64,000 bases of DNA. Source: Cryoendolithus antarcticus. Lineage: Eukaryota; Ascomycota; Dothideomycetes; Cladosporiales; Cladosporiaceae. A program made the translations under genes and the position numbers. Under the pieces are notes generated by a model. The model was not told the DNA's origin. It worked only from the letters and a program-made list of their open reading frames with translations, and ran no database searches. Below are positions 54,759 to 64,000 of the stretch, one piece after another (the first letter of the stretch is position 1; every line of letters starts with the position of its first letter). The stretch lies in assembly GCA_002077065.1 (NCBI GenBank), contig NAJO01000010.1:248001-312000 (forward strand), written 5' to 3'.

Positions 54759-55220
54759 TTAGTGACAGACCGTGACGGGGGCGTTGCAGCCCACGCAGAC
54801 GGAGCAGACCGGAGCGCCGGGGCAGATGGTCTGGACTGTGAGTCTTGTCAGTGTCGAGTCTTGTAGAAGATGAGGGTACAGTGATGCGCTTACCAACCGG
54901 CGCCTGGCCGCCGAGCTTAGTCGTGGTGTAGCAAGCGCGCTTGTAGAGGTCGGGCAGGGAAAGCTCCTCGTAGATGGGAGCCTCGGTGGGGATGGGGACT
55001 AGTAGAGGGTTTCAGTAGCTGAGCCTGCGGAAAGGGTATGCGCATTAGTACTTACTGGTACCCTTAGCACCGGTGGCGATCGCGAGAGTGGTGGGAATGG
55101 GGCCGGGCGCACTGGGGAGATGTCAGTATGCGTAAAGATTCTGCTTCGAGGGGGTACTTACGCGACAGCGGCACCGGCGACGGCGAGGAGGGAGAGAATC
55201 ATCTTCGTAGTGGAAGGCAT
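54759..55220 (-). CDS. Small secreted cysteine-rich protein with a Kex2-type site
   Basis: Four small exons (55162-55220, 55056-55111, 54894-54998, 54759-54835) encode 98 aa. The three introns are 50, 57 and 58 nt, with donors GTAAGT, GTAAGT and GTAAGC and acceptors CCCCAG, ACTAG and TCACAG. The start ATG at 55220 gives a signal peptide (MPSTTKMILSLLAVAGAAVA, likely cleaved before AP). A Pro/Thr/Ile-rich pro-region of about 38 residues ends in DLYKR. The Lys-Arg is a good Kex2 site, and cleavage would free a 39-residue peptide that starts ACYTTTK and holds six cysteines (CxxxxxCxxCxxC toward the end, then one more Cys before the final His). No known family is recognised. Such proteins can be effectors, antimicrobial peptides or wall proteins; none can be assigned here. 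No single reading frame reveals the gene. Confidence 0.82.
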
Positions 55221-55787
55221 GTTGTGTGGTTTATTGTAGGTATGTGTGTTGATCGAGGGCGTAGTCGAGGACGAGTATGCGTTTGCTCGAGGAAGAACGT
55301 GCTGCAGGTAATGGAGTGTTCTTCAGTGCCAAAACGATTCTCAAATTTCTTAAATAGTCCAACTTGCGTGAGATGAACCGTGCGGATCAACTTCTCGCGG
55401 GTGAAGCCGGTGGATCTTTCCCGTCGCTCAGTGAAGGAAAGTGAAGGGGAGGACAAAGTGAGGTCGTAATTGCTCCGAATGTAGCCGAACAGGAAGGAAC
55501 ATTGGACAACACTAGGGTCAAGAGGAGACCGGCTCGGCGCGGTCGTACTGAATAGCGACATAGTGTAAACGAGCTCCCTAGTGCGCTCTCGGCGAGGACG
55601 ACCCCCGGTCACATCGATAGCGTATAGCGAAGGGTAAGATGGAAGCGTGAATTTAGGACGCGTGAACGCAGAGGTCGGCTGTCGAATACCATGAGGCAAC
55701 CTTGATCGACAAGCGTGCACGCTCGATCATCTGAGAAACGCACAAGACCGGCCGCCACTCAATGAATGACATTCAATCGCTAATTGG
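55221..55787. other. Promoter of the secreted-protein gene and 3' flank of mitochondrial uS12
   Basis: About 570 bp. A minus-strand TATA-like CTATTTAAG lies at 55348-55356, some 130 nt upstream of the secreted-protein start. The leader before that ATG is pyrimidine- and CA-rich (ending ACCACACAAC), a context common for highly expressed fungal genes. Nothing else is seen. Confidence 0.4.
55348..55356 (-). promoter_or_regulatory. TATA-like element of the secreted-protein gene
   Basis: The minus strand reads CTATTTAAG about 130 nt upstream of the start codon at 55220. Its position would suit a TATA box with a leader of roughly 80-100 nt. Support is positional only. Confidence 0.3.
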
Positions 55788-56403
55788 CTACGCCGCCTTA
55801 GGTTTCTTTGTGCCGTACTTGGACCGGCTGGTCACACGGTTGCCCACGCCTCCCTGCATACCAAGTTAGCAGCTGCAGCACACCACAGTCATAAAGTGAG
55901 TATACCAGATCGAACGCCCCTCTCACCAAGTGGTACTTCACTCCCGGACAATCCTGACTTCTCCCTCCCCGTACCATCACCACCGAATGCTGCTGCACGT
56001 TGTGCCCTATGCGTCGTCAGCCTACAACCCATCTGAGCACCCTTCCCCCCACCAATATTCACCCACCTTCTCCCGGAATATAAGCCGTAATGACCATCCC
56101 ACTACTCAGCCTTACTCTCGCAACCTTCCTCTCCCCCGAATTCGGTTTCTTTGGTTTCGTTGTGCCCACTCGTACACATACTCCTTTCATTTCCGGTCGG
56201 TTTACCAGCGCAGGCGAGGTGGGTTTGCGGGCTTTCTGGCCTTCCCGGCAGCCGCGCAGGACTTGGTTATAGGTTGCCAATACGGAGGGAGTTGACGAGA
56301 AAGGGCGTGTGATGGCATGGAAGGGCGCAATCGGGGAGAGGGCGAGAAGAGAGCGCGTGGAGGATGGGAGCCGGAGGAGGGAGGAGAGGAGTGAGGATGC
56401 CAT
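55788..56403 (-). CDS. Mitochondrial small ribosomal subunit protein uS12 (S12)
   Basis: Exons are 56067-56403, 55906-56006 and 55788-55853 (167 aa); the introns are 60 nt (GTGGGT to GCATAG) and 52 nt (GTATAC to ATGCAG). ATG at 56403. The first about 42 residues are a mitochondrial presequence rich in Ser, Leu and Arg ([20 protein letters not shown]). The mature part is classical S12: [39 protein letters not shown], the spliced [20 protein letters not shown] and the C-terminal SKYGTKKPK. The conserved PNS loop and Lys-rich end are present. S12 sits at the decoding centre of the mitoribosome. It is divergent from RPA12, with only 174 bp between start codons. Confidence 0.95.
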
Positions 56404-56577
56404 GGTGATAGCTGCGATTTGATGCACACGATCGATGGGACCTCCAATGCTGTCAAGAAGTGAGGAAGCGACGTCCGGTATGATGGTCCAAGCTTCAAAT
56501 ATTTCCAGAGCAGATCAAGACAACACTACCTTTGCGCCCCGCCTGATGCAGCTCTCTGCAGACCCTTACGCAGCATC

Positions 56578-56998
56578 ATGACCTCTTCAACAGGATCGCT
56601 GAACTTCTGCGCATGCGGCAACCTCCTCGAATCCACCACCGACCCCCGCGCAACCCTCATCTGCGAAGTCTGCGGCGCCAAAACCAAAGGTCCCTCCTCT
56701 CCACCCAATTTCCCGTCCCTTCTGTCCTAACAACCTACCAGGCACCGCTCCCCACACCATAGTAACGCACTCGAAGCCCGACGCCTTCCCCTCCTCTCTG
56801 CGCGACAGACTCCGCACCGACGTGCGCGAAGTAGCCGAAGGTGAGATCCAGCAAGACGCCCTGATAGACGTGCCGTGTGAGAAATGCGGGAACCCGCAGA
56901 CGAGATATTATACCAGGCAGCTGAGGAGCGCGGATGAGGGGAGCACGGTGTTTTATACGTGTGTCAAGTGTGGGCATAAGTGGAATGTGAACAACTGA
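56578..56998 (+). CDS. RPA12: RNA polymerase I subunit Rpa12 (A12.2)
   Basis: Exons are 56578-56689 and 56742-56998 (122 aa). The 52-nt intron has a weak GTCCCT donor but a good CCTAAC branch and ACCAG acceptor, and splicing joins CGAKTKG to TAPHTIVTHS. The N-terminal zinc ribbon is FCACGNLLESTTDP with CEVCGAKT. The C-terminal TFIIS-like zinc ribbon is CEKCGNPQTRYYTRQLRSAD followed by EGSTVFYTCVKCGHKW. The Asp-Glu of the RSADEG hairpin, used for RNA cleavage, is intact. The subunit supports cleavage, proofreading and termination by RNA polymerase I. Length is typical. It shares a very short promoter with mitochondrial uS12. Confidence 0.95.
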
Positions 56999-57096
56999 GG
57001 GAGGATGGGCGTACGAATGTTGGGACGAAGAGGCTGCTATGGTGCAAGATGAAAGGAAGAACTACAGCGGGCTGGATCGAGTGTCGCGCAGTGGTT

Positions 57097-58162
57097 TTAT
57101 ACTGCTATCGGCACTGTTGCATACTCCGCCTGCCCGCTCCGCTCATACGCCGCCATATCTAGCGCTACGACAATGCTATCCGACACGACTTGCTCCGGAT
57201 CATTCAGAAACCTTCGCAGCGTATCCTCGACTCCCTCCTCATCGCCGAGACTCCCGAGCGCTTCGGCAGCCTCATGCCGCACCATGCTCGCCTCCTTGGT
57301 GTCCGCGAGCACTCTTGTGAGACTGGGTATCGATGCAGGATGCGAGAGCTGGCCAAAGACGAACGCGATCTCGTGTCGGAAGAGGGCTGAAGGGTCTGAG
57401 AAGCCTCGTGCGAGGGCTTGTACTGCCGGGACGGCTGTTGGGAGGTCTGGAGGCGAGGCGAGGTCGCGGAGCGCGAACATGGCTCGGTAGCGTTGGAAGA
57501 GCGGGAGAGAGGTGTCGAGGAGGGTGTGCTGGTAGTCTGGTATTGAGGGCGCGATGTCTGTGTGGGCGAGTGGAGGCGCAGGGTCTATTGATGCAAAGTC
57601 GCTGGGGTCATGCGTCAGTCTGCAAGCTGCCACACCTCAATCATTCTTTCGAGGCTCACCTCTTCTTTAACTTCTCCCTCCTCCCCTCCTCACTACAACA
57701 CCACTCAATCCTTCCCACAGCAATCTCACAAGTCTCCCTCACAACCTCCTCCTCCGCCACATCATCCCTCCGTTCCCTCAACAGCTCCAGACTCCCCTCG
57801 TCCTCTAACGCTCCAAGTGCCTCAGCAGCCTCATGGCGACACATGCTGTCCTCCTGCCGGTCCAGCACTACCTCTCTTAGAAACGGCTTCGCTTCATTTT
57901 TCCCGCTCTGGCCGAGACAGTATGCGAGCTCGTGTTTGAGCAGCGCGGAGGGCGATGTGAAGGCTGCTGCTATCGATTCGATTGCAGACGTTGTGGAGGG
58001 CGAAGTGGGGGTTTGCGAGGCAATGTGTTTTAGGGAGAAGAGGGCGCGGAAGCGGGCTGCGAGGGGGGCGGATTCAGAGGTCAGGGTTTTGCGGAGAGGG
58101 GCGATGGAGGAGTCGATCGAGGGGTCGACTTCGTACTCGATGGGCATGGCGGAAGGCGACAT
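57097..58162 (-). CDS. LIA1: Deoxyhypusine hydroxylase
   Basis: Exons are 57660-58162 and 57097-57601 (335 aa); the 58-nt intron is GTGAGC to CCCCAG. The ATG at 58162 (MSPSAMPIEYEVDPSID) was chosen because the HEAT array begins soon after; ATG 58216 is an alternative. The protein is an alpha-helical HEAT-repeat dyad with four metal-binding His-Glu pairs: LLKHELAYCLGQ, MCRHEAAEALG, LFRHEIAFVFGQ and MVRHEAAEALGSLG. These bind the di-iron centre. The enzyme performs the second step of hypusine formation on eIF5A. The first exon ends with the first repeat half, and the second repeat half lies in exon 2. It is divergent from the NECAP-like gene. Confidence 0.95.
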
Positions 58163-58434
58163 GATGGGCTGTATGGATAGAGGTGTGATTGACTGATTGA
58201 ATAAGCCAATCTGCATTGAGAGATTGCCTAGATTTTTGAGGCTCAGGGCAAGATCTGTAGTGGGGCAGAGATCGTGGCGCTCGCTAAGGTTCGGCACGTT
58301 AAGCAAAGCCCGCAATTATCTCCGGCGCCAGTGAGGGTCTCTACTCTAGACAGCATTGACGAGCCGAGCAACACATCCAAGACAGCGTTCTGATTATTCT
58401 CTCCTCACTCTATTAATCGTAGTCAATAGCGACT

Positions 58435-59184
58435 ATGGACGCCACGACAATAACCCGCGTCCTCTTCTCCACCCCCAACATCCACGTCTATACCATCCCA
58501 CCCCTCACCTCCACCAAAGGCTTCTTAGCAGCCTCATGGACAGCTCCACCCCGTCCGACAGCAAAAGAGATCTTCACCGCGCGACTGCGTGTCGTTGAAA
58601 GTTCGACCACTGCCGACGATGCGCCGACGAACCTCGCAATCGAGATCCGGCTAGAGGACTCGGGCACTGGAGACCTGTTTGCAGCAGCGCCGTACACTTC
58701 TTCAGCTGTAGTCCAAGCAGCGCTCGACTCCGCACGCTTCTTCGCTATCCGTGTGCAGGGCGAGGGCGGGATGAAAGCTACGCTGGGCATTGGGTTTGAG
58801 GACCGCAGCCCAGCCTTCGACTTCGGCATTGCGTTGACGGAGGCAAGGAAACTGCTAGGATGGGAGGGCAGCGGACTGGTCAATGGAAAGGCGAAGGAGG
58901 GTCTAGGAGAGGAGGTGAAGAGGGATTTCAGTCTGAAGGAGGGGGAGAAAATACATGTGCAAGTGGGCGGGAAGAGTCGGAGAGTGCATGGCCAGGTTGG
59001 ACAGCATGAGGAGGGTGCGAAAGATGAGGGGACTGCGTTGTTTAGTATTGCGCCGCCGCCGGCTGCCGGGAAGGCGGGTGAGGGTGTTGCGTTGCCGCCT
59101 CCTCCACCACCAAAAGCACAAGCGAGTAGTAAGACTGCGCAAGACCTTGGATTTGACGATGGAGAATTTGGCGAGTTTCAATGA
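58435..59184 (+). CDS. NECAP-like adaptin-ear-binding coat protein
   Basis: Single exon, 249 aa, ATG at 58435. Residues 1 to about 180 form the NECAP PH-like (DUF1681) domain: TRVLFSTPNIHVYTIPPLTS, GFLAASWTAPPRP, ARFFAIRVQGEGGMKATLGI, GFEDRSPAFDFGIALTEARK and FSLKEGEKIHVQVGGK. The tail is Gly/Pro/Ala-rich and ends FDDGEFGEFQ, an acidic aromatic motif of the type that binds adaptor-protein ear domains. NECAP proteins attach to clathrin adaptor AP-2 and control coat assembly in endocytosis. The gene ends 65 bp from the convergent She9 gene. Confidence 0.93.
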   Translation: MDATTITRVLFSTPNIHVYTIPPLTSTKGFLAASWTAPPRPTAKEIFTARLRVVESSTTADDAPTNLAIEIRLEDSGTGDLFAAAPYTSSAVVQAALDSARFFAIRVQGEGGMKATLGIGFEDRSPAFDFGIALTEARKLLGWEGSGLVNGKAKEGLGEEVKRDFSLKEGEKIHVQVGGKSRRVHGQVGQHEEGAKDEGTALFSIAPPPAAGKAGEGVALPPPPPPKAQASSKTAQDLGFDDGEFGEFQ

Positions 59185-59249
59185 TACCCATTTGAGCGGA
59201 TTATGATCTATGATAGGATATACATATCTATACACGGTAGACAGATTGT

Positions 59250-60605
59250 CTACTTCGGCCGTAGGAGCAGGAAGAGGAAGCCCATGACTGCGACGCCGGA
59301 TGCCGCACCCTGCAGGGCGACTGTCGTCACGTCGACTTTACGGAGCTCGATCAGGCGCTCACTGAAGAGGTCGAGGAAGGACTCGCGGTACTGCTCGATC
59401 GACTGCTCGAATGAGCCAGGCTCAGCTGTTAGCTGGGGAGTGAGCGTGGCAGGCGATGCCTTCACAGCCGCGGTCGCCGGCACGCTGCTCGATGCTGGAG
59501 TCTCCGGCGGAGTCGATAGCTCGCTGGCCACAATGGGGACGACGACGGCTGTGTCTGCAGCCGATATTTCTCTGAGCGCTACCGCAGCCGGCATAGGTCC
59601 AGAAACCTCGACTGGCGCTGGAGCTTCCTGTGCCGCAACAACGTGCACCGCGTGAGAAATACTCTTCTCATCCAACGCCTCCTTCACCTCCCTCACAATC
59701 CTCCGCCTGCGATACGGCTCAAACAGCAAAATCTGCGCCAACAGCAACAGGATATTCACCCCCATCAACCCCATAGTGACCCACGTACTATTCCGCCTGA
59801 TCGTATCGCTCCAGATCTGCTCCTCATGGTACTGGTTCCGCTCCAACCTCTCCAACAAACCCCTGGCTTCCTCCAACTCCCTCTCAGCGTCCGCTAGCTC
59901 AGATTTGGCGGTCTGCACGGCTTGTTCGTCGAGGTGTTCGGAGCGAACGAGACTCATATACCGCTCCAAATCACTCGGGCCCCAGCTGGACTTCCGTTCC
60001 AGCAAGCCCACGATCTCTTTCTGGCTGGAAGCTTGCTTCGCGTGTGCGGCAATATGCGCATCTTTCCGCTCGTTCACAGTGGCGTGGCAGCGCTTGACAG
60101 AGACCTCTTGGCTTACAATCTCGGCGCGCAGGGCCTCGATCCCAGAGAAGTCTGTGCCGGTGTAGGTATTGATCTGCTGACTTGCAAGGGAGGCTGTGGA
60201 GAGGAGGCGGTCCATCAGCATGGAGAGGCGGCGATTCAGATGATGGCGCCGGGCTGCGATGCGGGAGGGAAGCGTGGGAAGTTGCGTGGCAGGCGTCTTT
60301 GGGGGATCATGTGCCGTGGTAGGGTCGAGGGTCTGCCGAGCTGTAGTGTCGCTATCATTGCGTCGGCATAATGAGGTCGAGAACGCTCGTGCTACTCGCT
60401 CACGCCCGATAGTTCCCACTGCTCTAGAGTTCTGTGTTCGCGGTGCTGTTCGGGCTAGCACCGCCTTGCCCGCTTCACACGTCCATGCCTTCGCACGCTG
60501 GCTCTCACCGCCAGCGGTTATCGAGCGCTGCAGTACAGTATTACCAGTTCTACGCTTGGGCGCCTGACGTGCAAGCGAAACGCCATACCTCACAGCCGGT
60601 TGCAT
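59250..60605 (-). CDS. SHE9: Mitochondrial inner-membrane protein She9/Mdm33
   Basis: Single exon, 451 aa, ATG at 60605. The N-terminus is a long Arg/Ser/Thr-rich mitochondrial presequence. A coiled coil covers about 135-260 (RRHHLNRRLSMLMDRLLSTA, LRAEIVSQEVSVKRCHATVN, SELADAERELEEARGLLERL), and the family-typical SSWGPSDLERYMSLVRSEH lies inside it. A first transmembrane helix (TWVTMGLMGVNILLLLAQIL) is followed by FEPYRRRRIVREVKEAL, and a second hydrophobic segment ends the protein (GAASGVAVMGFLFLLLRP). She9/Mdm33 sits in the inner membrane and influences mitochondrial fission and shape. The segment between the helices is Ala/Pro/Thr-rich and variable. Confidence 0.93.
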   Translation of the reverse strand: MQPAVRYGVSLARQAPKRRTGNTVLQRSITAGGESQRAKAWTCEAGKAVLARTAPRTQNSRAVGTIGRERVARAFSTSLCRRNDSDTTARQTLDPTTAHDPPKTPATQLPTLPSRIAARRHHLNRRLSMLMDRLLSTASLASQQINTYTGTDFSGIEALRAEIVSQEVSVKRCHATVNERKDAHIAAHAKQASSQKEIVGLLERKSSWGPSDLERYMSLVRSEHLDEQAVQTAKSELADAERELEEARGLLERLERNQYHEEQIWSDTIRRNSTWVTMGLMGVNILLLLAQILLFEPYRRRRIVREVKEALDEKSISHAVHVVAAQEAPAPVEVSGPMPAAVALREISAADTAVVVPIVASELSTPPETPASSSVPATAAVKASPATLTPQLTAEPGSFEQSIEQYRESFLDLFSERLIELRKVDVTTVALQGAASGVAVMGFLFLLLRPK

Positions 60606-60906
60606 CGCACAGTCAGGTCGTGTCTACGAGTTGGACAAAGTCGAAGCTCGAGGCCTCCCGCACAGCTCGGCAGACAACGCCAAGTCCTGCAGGTCATTAG
60701 CTGGACACGTGCCGGAGACCCTGACAGCCAATGACGAAAGAGTCAACATTTTTGGGAGGTCTCAATGGCTTCAAGGCATGGCGAGGAAACGGAAAGTACA
60801 CCTTGTTTGAAATCAACTATAGCTACCTTACTCATCCAAGTATCTTTTCCAGCCAAATTCCGCGAAGATAGTATACGCATCGATTGGTCCTGAACCCTAC
60901 GCCAGC
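60606..60906. promoter_or_regulatory. Shared SHE9 / HAD-phosphatase promoter with a CACGTG box
   Basis: The 301-bp divergent promoter contains a perfect CACGTG palindrome at 60706-60711, about 100 bp from the SHE9 start. The rest is AT-richer toward the phosphatase gene. No other gene is visible. Confidence 0.35.
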
Positions 60907-61833
60907 ATGGCACAGACAGAGCTGAGGGCGATGTCCTTCCCGTTCAAGGATCCGAAATTCATCTTCTTCACGGACTTCGACGGGACGATAACTTTGAAAG
61001 ATAGCAATGACTTCATGGTAAGCCGCCCAATCAGCTTATTCCAATGACCACGATTGACCGACAACCCAGACAGACAACATCGGTTTCGGCGGCGACATGC
61101 GCCGACAAGGCAATCGCGACGTGCTCGAGAATCGCAAAACCTTCCGCGACTCTTTCCGCGAGATGATGGACTCAGTCACCCGACCATTCCCAGAGTGCGT
61201 CGACTACTTGGTTGAGAATATAAAACTTGACCCGCATTTCAACGAATTCTTCCATTGGGCGCTGGAGAATGAGATCCCGACTGTCGTGTTGAGCTCGGGG
61301 ATGCGGCCTGTGATCAAGGGGATTCTGGAGAAGTTGGTGGGGAAGGATGCTGATAAGATTGATATTGTGTGTAATGAGGCGGTGGCGAGGGAGGGGAAGA
61401 GGATTGATGAGGAGGGGGGGTGGAGGATCGAGTATCATGATGAGAGGTGCGTTGTGACTTACTTGACTTGATGGCGTTGTACTGACTACGATGCAGTGGC
61501 TTTGGCCATGACAAGAGCCTCGAGATCCGTCCGTATGCAAGATTGCCGGCAGACAAGCGGCCGACGATGTTCTACGCTGGCGATGGTGTGTCTGATCTGT
61601 CGGCAGCCAGGGAGACTGACTTGCTGTTCGCAAAGAAGGGCCATGATCTAGTGTCATACTGCGCTCGCGAGAATGTACCGTTCACGATCTTCGAGGACTG
61701 GTCGAGTATCCTTGCGACGGTAAAGAAGATCGTCGCGGGTGAGCAGTCAGTCGATGAGGCTGCCAAGGAGGGATTCGAGATGTACAAGCAGGGTGCGGCT
61801 GGCGTGAAGCCTGCGAACGGCCATGCGAAGTGA
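60907..61833 (+). CDS. HAD-superfamily phosphatase (YNL010W/PSP-like)
   Basis: Exons are 60907-61017, 61070-61446 and 61497-61833 (274 aa); the introns are 52 nt (GTAAGC to ACCCAG) and 50 nt (GTGCGT to ATGCAG). All HAD motifs are visible: motif I FFTDFDGTITLKDSNDFM with the nucleophile Asp, motif II VVLSSGM, a conserved Lys in the third region (GHDKSLEIRPYA) and motif III/IV FYAGDGVSDLSAA. The layout matches phosphoserine-phosphatase-like fungal HAD proteins such as yeast YNL010W, which dephosphorylate small phosphorylated metabolites. The substrate cannot be read from the sequence. A cytosolic location is likely as there is no targeting signal. Confidence 0.92.
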
Positions 61834-62321
61834 GCATACCGTTGGGGGACGCATGTTGTTGGCATATAGAAGCATACAGAAGCATACATGTTAGAGTGTT
61901 TCGTCAGATACAGGCGCCTCACCAAGTCGAGCACGGTCACGTCGATTCATTTCTCATAATTCTGGTCTTCAACCAAGTGATCAAAATTCGATTTGAATTA
62001 AGTATTCAAGTGAGCTACATGTTAGTGCAGAGTGAGAGATGGTCAGAGTGCTTCAGTAGCCACTGCTAAAGTGCAGATCGCGTTCTGACACGCGACTGGC
62101 GGCTGGCCCAGAACGGAATCCCGCCTGGGACGAACTTCATCTCATGTCTCTGGCGCAAACGATCATACTTTCGTCCAGCAGTGTTTCGTGAGTGGAGGTC
62201 ATAAGAGGAGGCAGATCGCTAATGCGGAGGGTGTGCGCTTTGTCGACGGCGCTCAGGATGGAGAAGTAGGGCGCATGAGGCTATAGGACTGCTGGTGAGA
62301 AGAGCAATGCATCAGGGCAAT
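61834..62321. other. Intergenic upstream of SCC2
   Basis: About 490 bp holding the 3' flank of the phosphatase gene and the promoter of the cohesin-loader gene. No other feature is seen. Confidence 0.4.
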
Positions 62322-64000
62322 ATGGCCGATCAGAACGATCATGGGCGCACAGTGGACGGCGTCCCTCCAAATCGGTGGCAGAGGGCGCCTACCGTCAGGG
62401 AAGCGCTGCCATTCACTCCGTTCAGCTCGATCGTTCCCTTCAACCCGGGTACGTGACTTCCTTCCCGGCACATGCAATCACATGCTCTCGATGAGCCCGC
62501 ATGCAATGTTCATGGCAGCTTCCGCTGACCGTGACATTCAGGAATAATACCTGCACCACTCGTTACATCCTCCCATGGACCTGACATCGGACTTGGCAGT
62601 CACCGACAAGTACGACAAATCCTGCAGGAACTAAGTGCTGGTGCTACGAGTGCCGAATACGCCTCCGAACGCTGTCAGAAGACCCTTCGAGATGTGCAGC
62701 AACTTCTCCGGCCCGAGCACTTGATGAGATACACCTTCAAAACACCCCGCAACCTTGCAGACCCCGCCAAGCCGCCGACGAAGCGCGCGAGGGAGTACCA
62801 GCCACCGAAGCTAAGTGCCTTTGCACAGATGGCATTAGATCAGACCGTCATACCTATTCGCTACCTCACACCGGAGTCGCCGGAGTCGAAGCCAAAGCCT
62901 TTGGCGAACGGTCATGCGACGAAGCAGGAGGTGCAGTGGAAGCTACTCACCCCTAGCTCGGACGCGAAGCTACCGAATGGCCAGCGAACACCTCAAGCGC
63001 TACAGCCTGTGCAACAGACAGCTGGAGCACAGCGGGCAGATCACGATAAGACCACGCCCTACTCGAGTCAGCAAGGGAAGGTATTGCTGCGGCAGGATGA
63101 GCTCGCCCCGGCCGAGCGCGCTCAATACCAGTATGTGGATGGTAACAGTGTCAGCATGCGCCCTGTGGTGAGCAGTGGCCAGCGACAGCAGAGCGATGCC
63201 GCATTGCAGTCACTCCAGGTCCTGCTGGACGACGTGCTTGAAGCCGAGGAGCACTTGCGTTCTGGCGGCATGGAGAGTGACATCGGTGGTTTACTGTGCA
63301 TGGTCGACTTGGACGACGGATCTGCCGTGGTGATGCAGCCTGCGGCTCGCGAGAGGCTGGACACTGCGATACTGGCTGTGACCAAGGTCAGCCGACTGGA
63401 CGAGATCTCGGTCGACACCTTACTCCGCATACAGAAGCTCTGTCACAGCTCTCTCTCTAGCACCATCAACTTAGATCTGCAGATTGACGAGGCTTGGTCC
63501 ACCGACGACACTCATGATTGGGCTAACAAGACCACGGAAGCTGCCAGTGCGCTTCTGGCAGCACGCACCTTACTACGCATCATGACCGCCGGACGCGAGG
63601 AGCAGCAGCTGCAGTCAGAAGAGCTTGTTGGCGCTGTACTCAAGCTGCTTAACAATGCTATTGAGGCAGGCCTCGTGCCGATCATCGAGGAGCGCTCGTT
63701 CATCGGCGAGAAGATCAGGGGTGGCGACAAGCCAAGACCAAATCCAAAGTTCGAGACTGCCATGCATAATCGAGACGCGCTCCGTGTGCTGCTCAATTCT
63801 GTGACGAAGACGTTGCGTCTCTTGGGTACGCTGCTTTCGAAGGTCGACATCGACGAGAGCGCGCTTTCCAATACTGTCTCCATGGCGAAAGCACTCATCT
63901 TCGCGGAGAACGCGACCAATGACAAGGATTCTGTGTTTGGTGTTCAATCTGTGGAGAGCGTGCGCAAGTCTGCTATGGACATACTTGGGCGCATCTTCAC
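62322..64000 (+). CDS. Cohesin loader Scc2/Mis4/Nipped-B, 5' part (truncated by window end)
   Basis: Exon 1 is 62322-62448 and exon 2 starts at 62542 and runs past the end of the window (about 528 aa seen). The 93-nt intron is GTACGT to TTCAG with a GCTGACC branch, and it joins SSIVPFNPG to IIPAPLVTSSHGPDIG. The visible part is the N-terminal region: disordered Pro/Gln-rich sequence with basic clusters (YTFKTPRNLADPAKPPTKRA, SAFAQMALDQTVIPIRYLTP), then the start of the helical solenoid (LQSLQVLLDDVLEAEEHLRS; LDTAILAVTKVSRLDEISVD; LLRIQKLCHSS). This pattern matches fungal Scc2/Mis4, which loads cohesin with Scc4. No stop codon lies in the frame before 64000. The HEAT repeats and C-terminus are outside the window. 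Confidence 0.8.

Noticed and set aside
55199..55720. Minus-strand 173-codon frame overlapping the start of the secreted-protein gene
   Set aside because: It covers the leader of that gene in another frame, has no recognisable content and is explained as a chance frame over a pyrimidine-rich leader.
57333..58196. Plus-strand 287-codon frame opposite the deoxyhypusine hydroxylase gene
   Set aside because: It is the complement of a strongly supported HEAT-repeat enzyme and is Ser/Arg-rich without domains.
1..64000. Search for transposons, RIP-degraded repeats, CRISPR arrays or viral insertions
   Set aside because: No transposase, reverse transcriptase, integrase or terminal repeats were seen, and base composition stays even apart from a few AT-richer intergenic parts.

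Overview
The window is nuclear DNA of a filamentous ascomycete. Most genes carry short introns of about 49-62 nt with GTRNGT-like donors, CTRAC-like branch sites and YAG acceptors. Intergenic spaces are compact, both strands are used, and the gene set is typically fungal (HET-domain proteins, a Dicer-like protein, a GH3 beta-glucosidase, She9/Mdm33, a Sna/Pmp3 proteolipid, fungal hamartin). The style fits a Dothideomycete, perhaps Mycosphaerellales; this placement is inferred, not proven. All coordinates were read by hand from the sequence, and exon joins were chosen so that the frame and the family motifs continue.

Layout. 0-6 kb: an MFS transporter, an Arc1-type tRNA-binding cofactor and a long disordered protein of unknown function. 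6.4-7.7 kb: a broken or unresolved locus on the minus strand with an in-frame stop. 8-9.7 kb: a Sna/Pmp3-like membrane proteolipid with a PPxY motif and a Nudix-like protein that has lost its Nudix box. 9.9-15.5 kb: two tandem HET-domain paralogues. 16-28 kb: MCM6 and isopentenyl-diphosphate isomerase (divergent), a membrane-anchored GH3 beta-glucosidase, a Sit4/PP6 phosphatase with a large insert, and Bcd1. 28-44 kb: a DENN-domain protein, a HEI10-like RING protein, Prp22, Zpr1 and the TSC1/hamartin homologue. 44-54 kb: Dicer-like 1, Tap42, a MATE transporter and FAD synthase. 54.7-64 kb: a small secreted cysteine-rich protein split over four tiny exons, mitochondrial uS12, Pol I subunit Rpa12, deoxyhypusine hydroxylase, a NECAP-like protein, She9/Mdm33, a HAD phosphatase, and the 5' part of the cohesin loader Scc2/Mis4, which runs off the window.

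Most of the region is conserved housekeeping: replication, meiosis and cohesion (MCM6, HEI10, Scc2), RNA and translation (Arc1, Bcd1, Prp22, Rpa12, uS12m, DOHH), and TOR signalling (TSC1, Sit4, Tap42). The accessory or fast-evolving parts are the HET pair, the Nudix-like relic, the 6.4-7.7 kb locus and the small secreted protein. The last of these is the best candidate for something undescribed: signal peptide, pro-region, one Lys-Arg (Kex2-type) site, then a predicted 39-residue peptide with six cysteines. I see no CRISPR array, tRNA or rRNA gene, or recognisable transposon.
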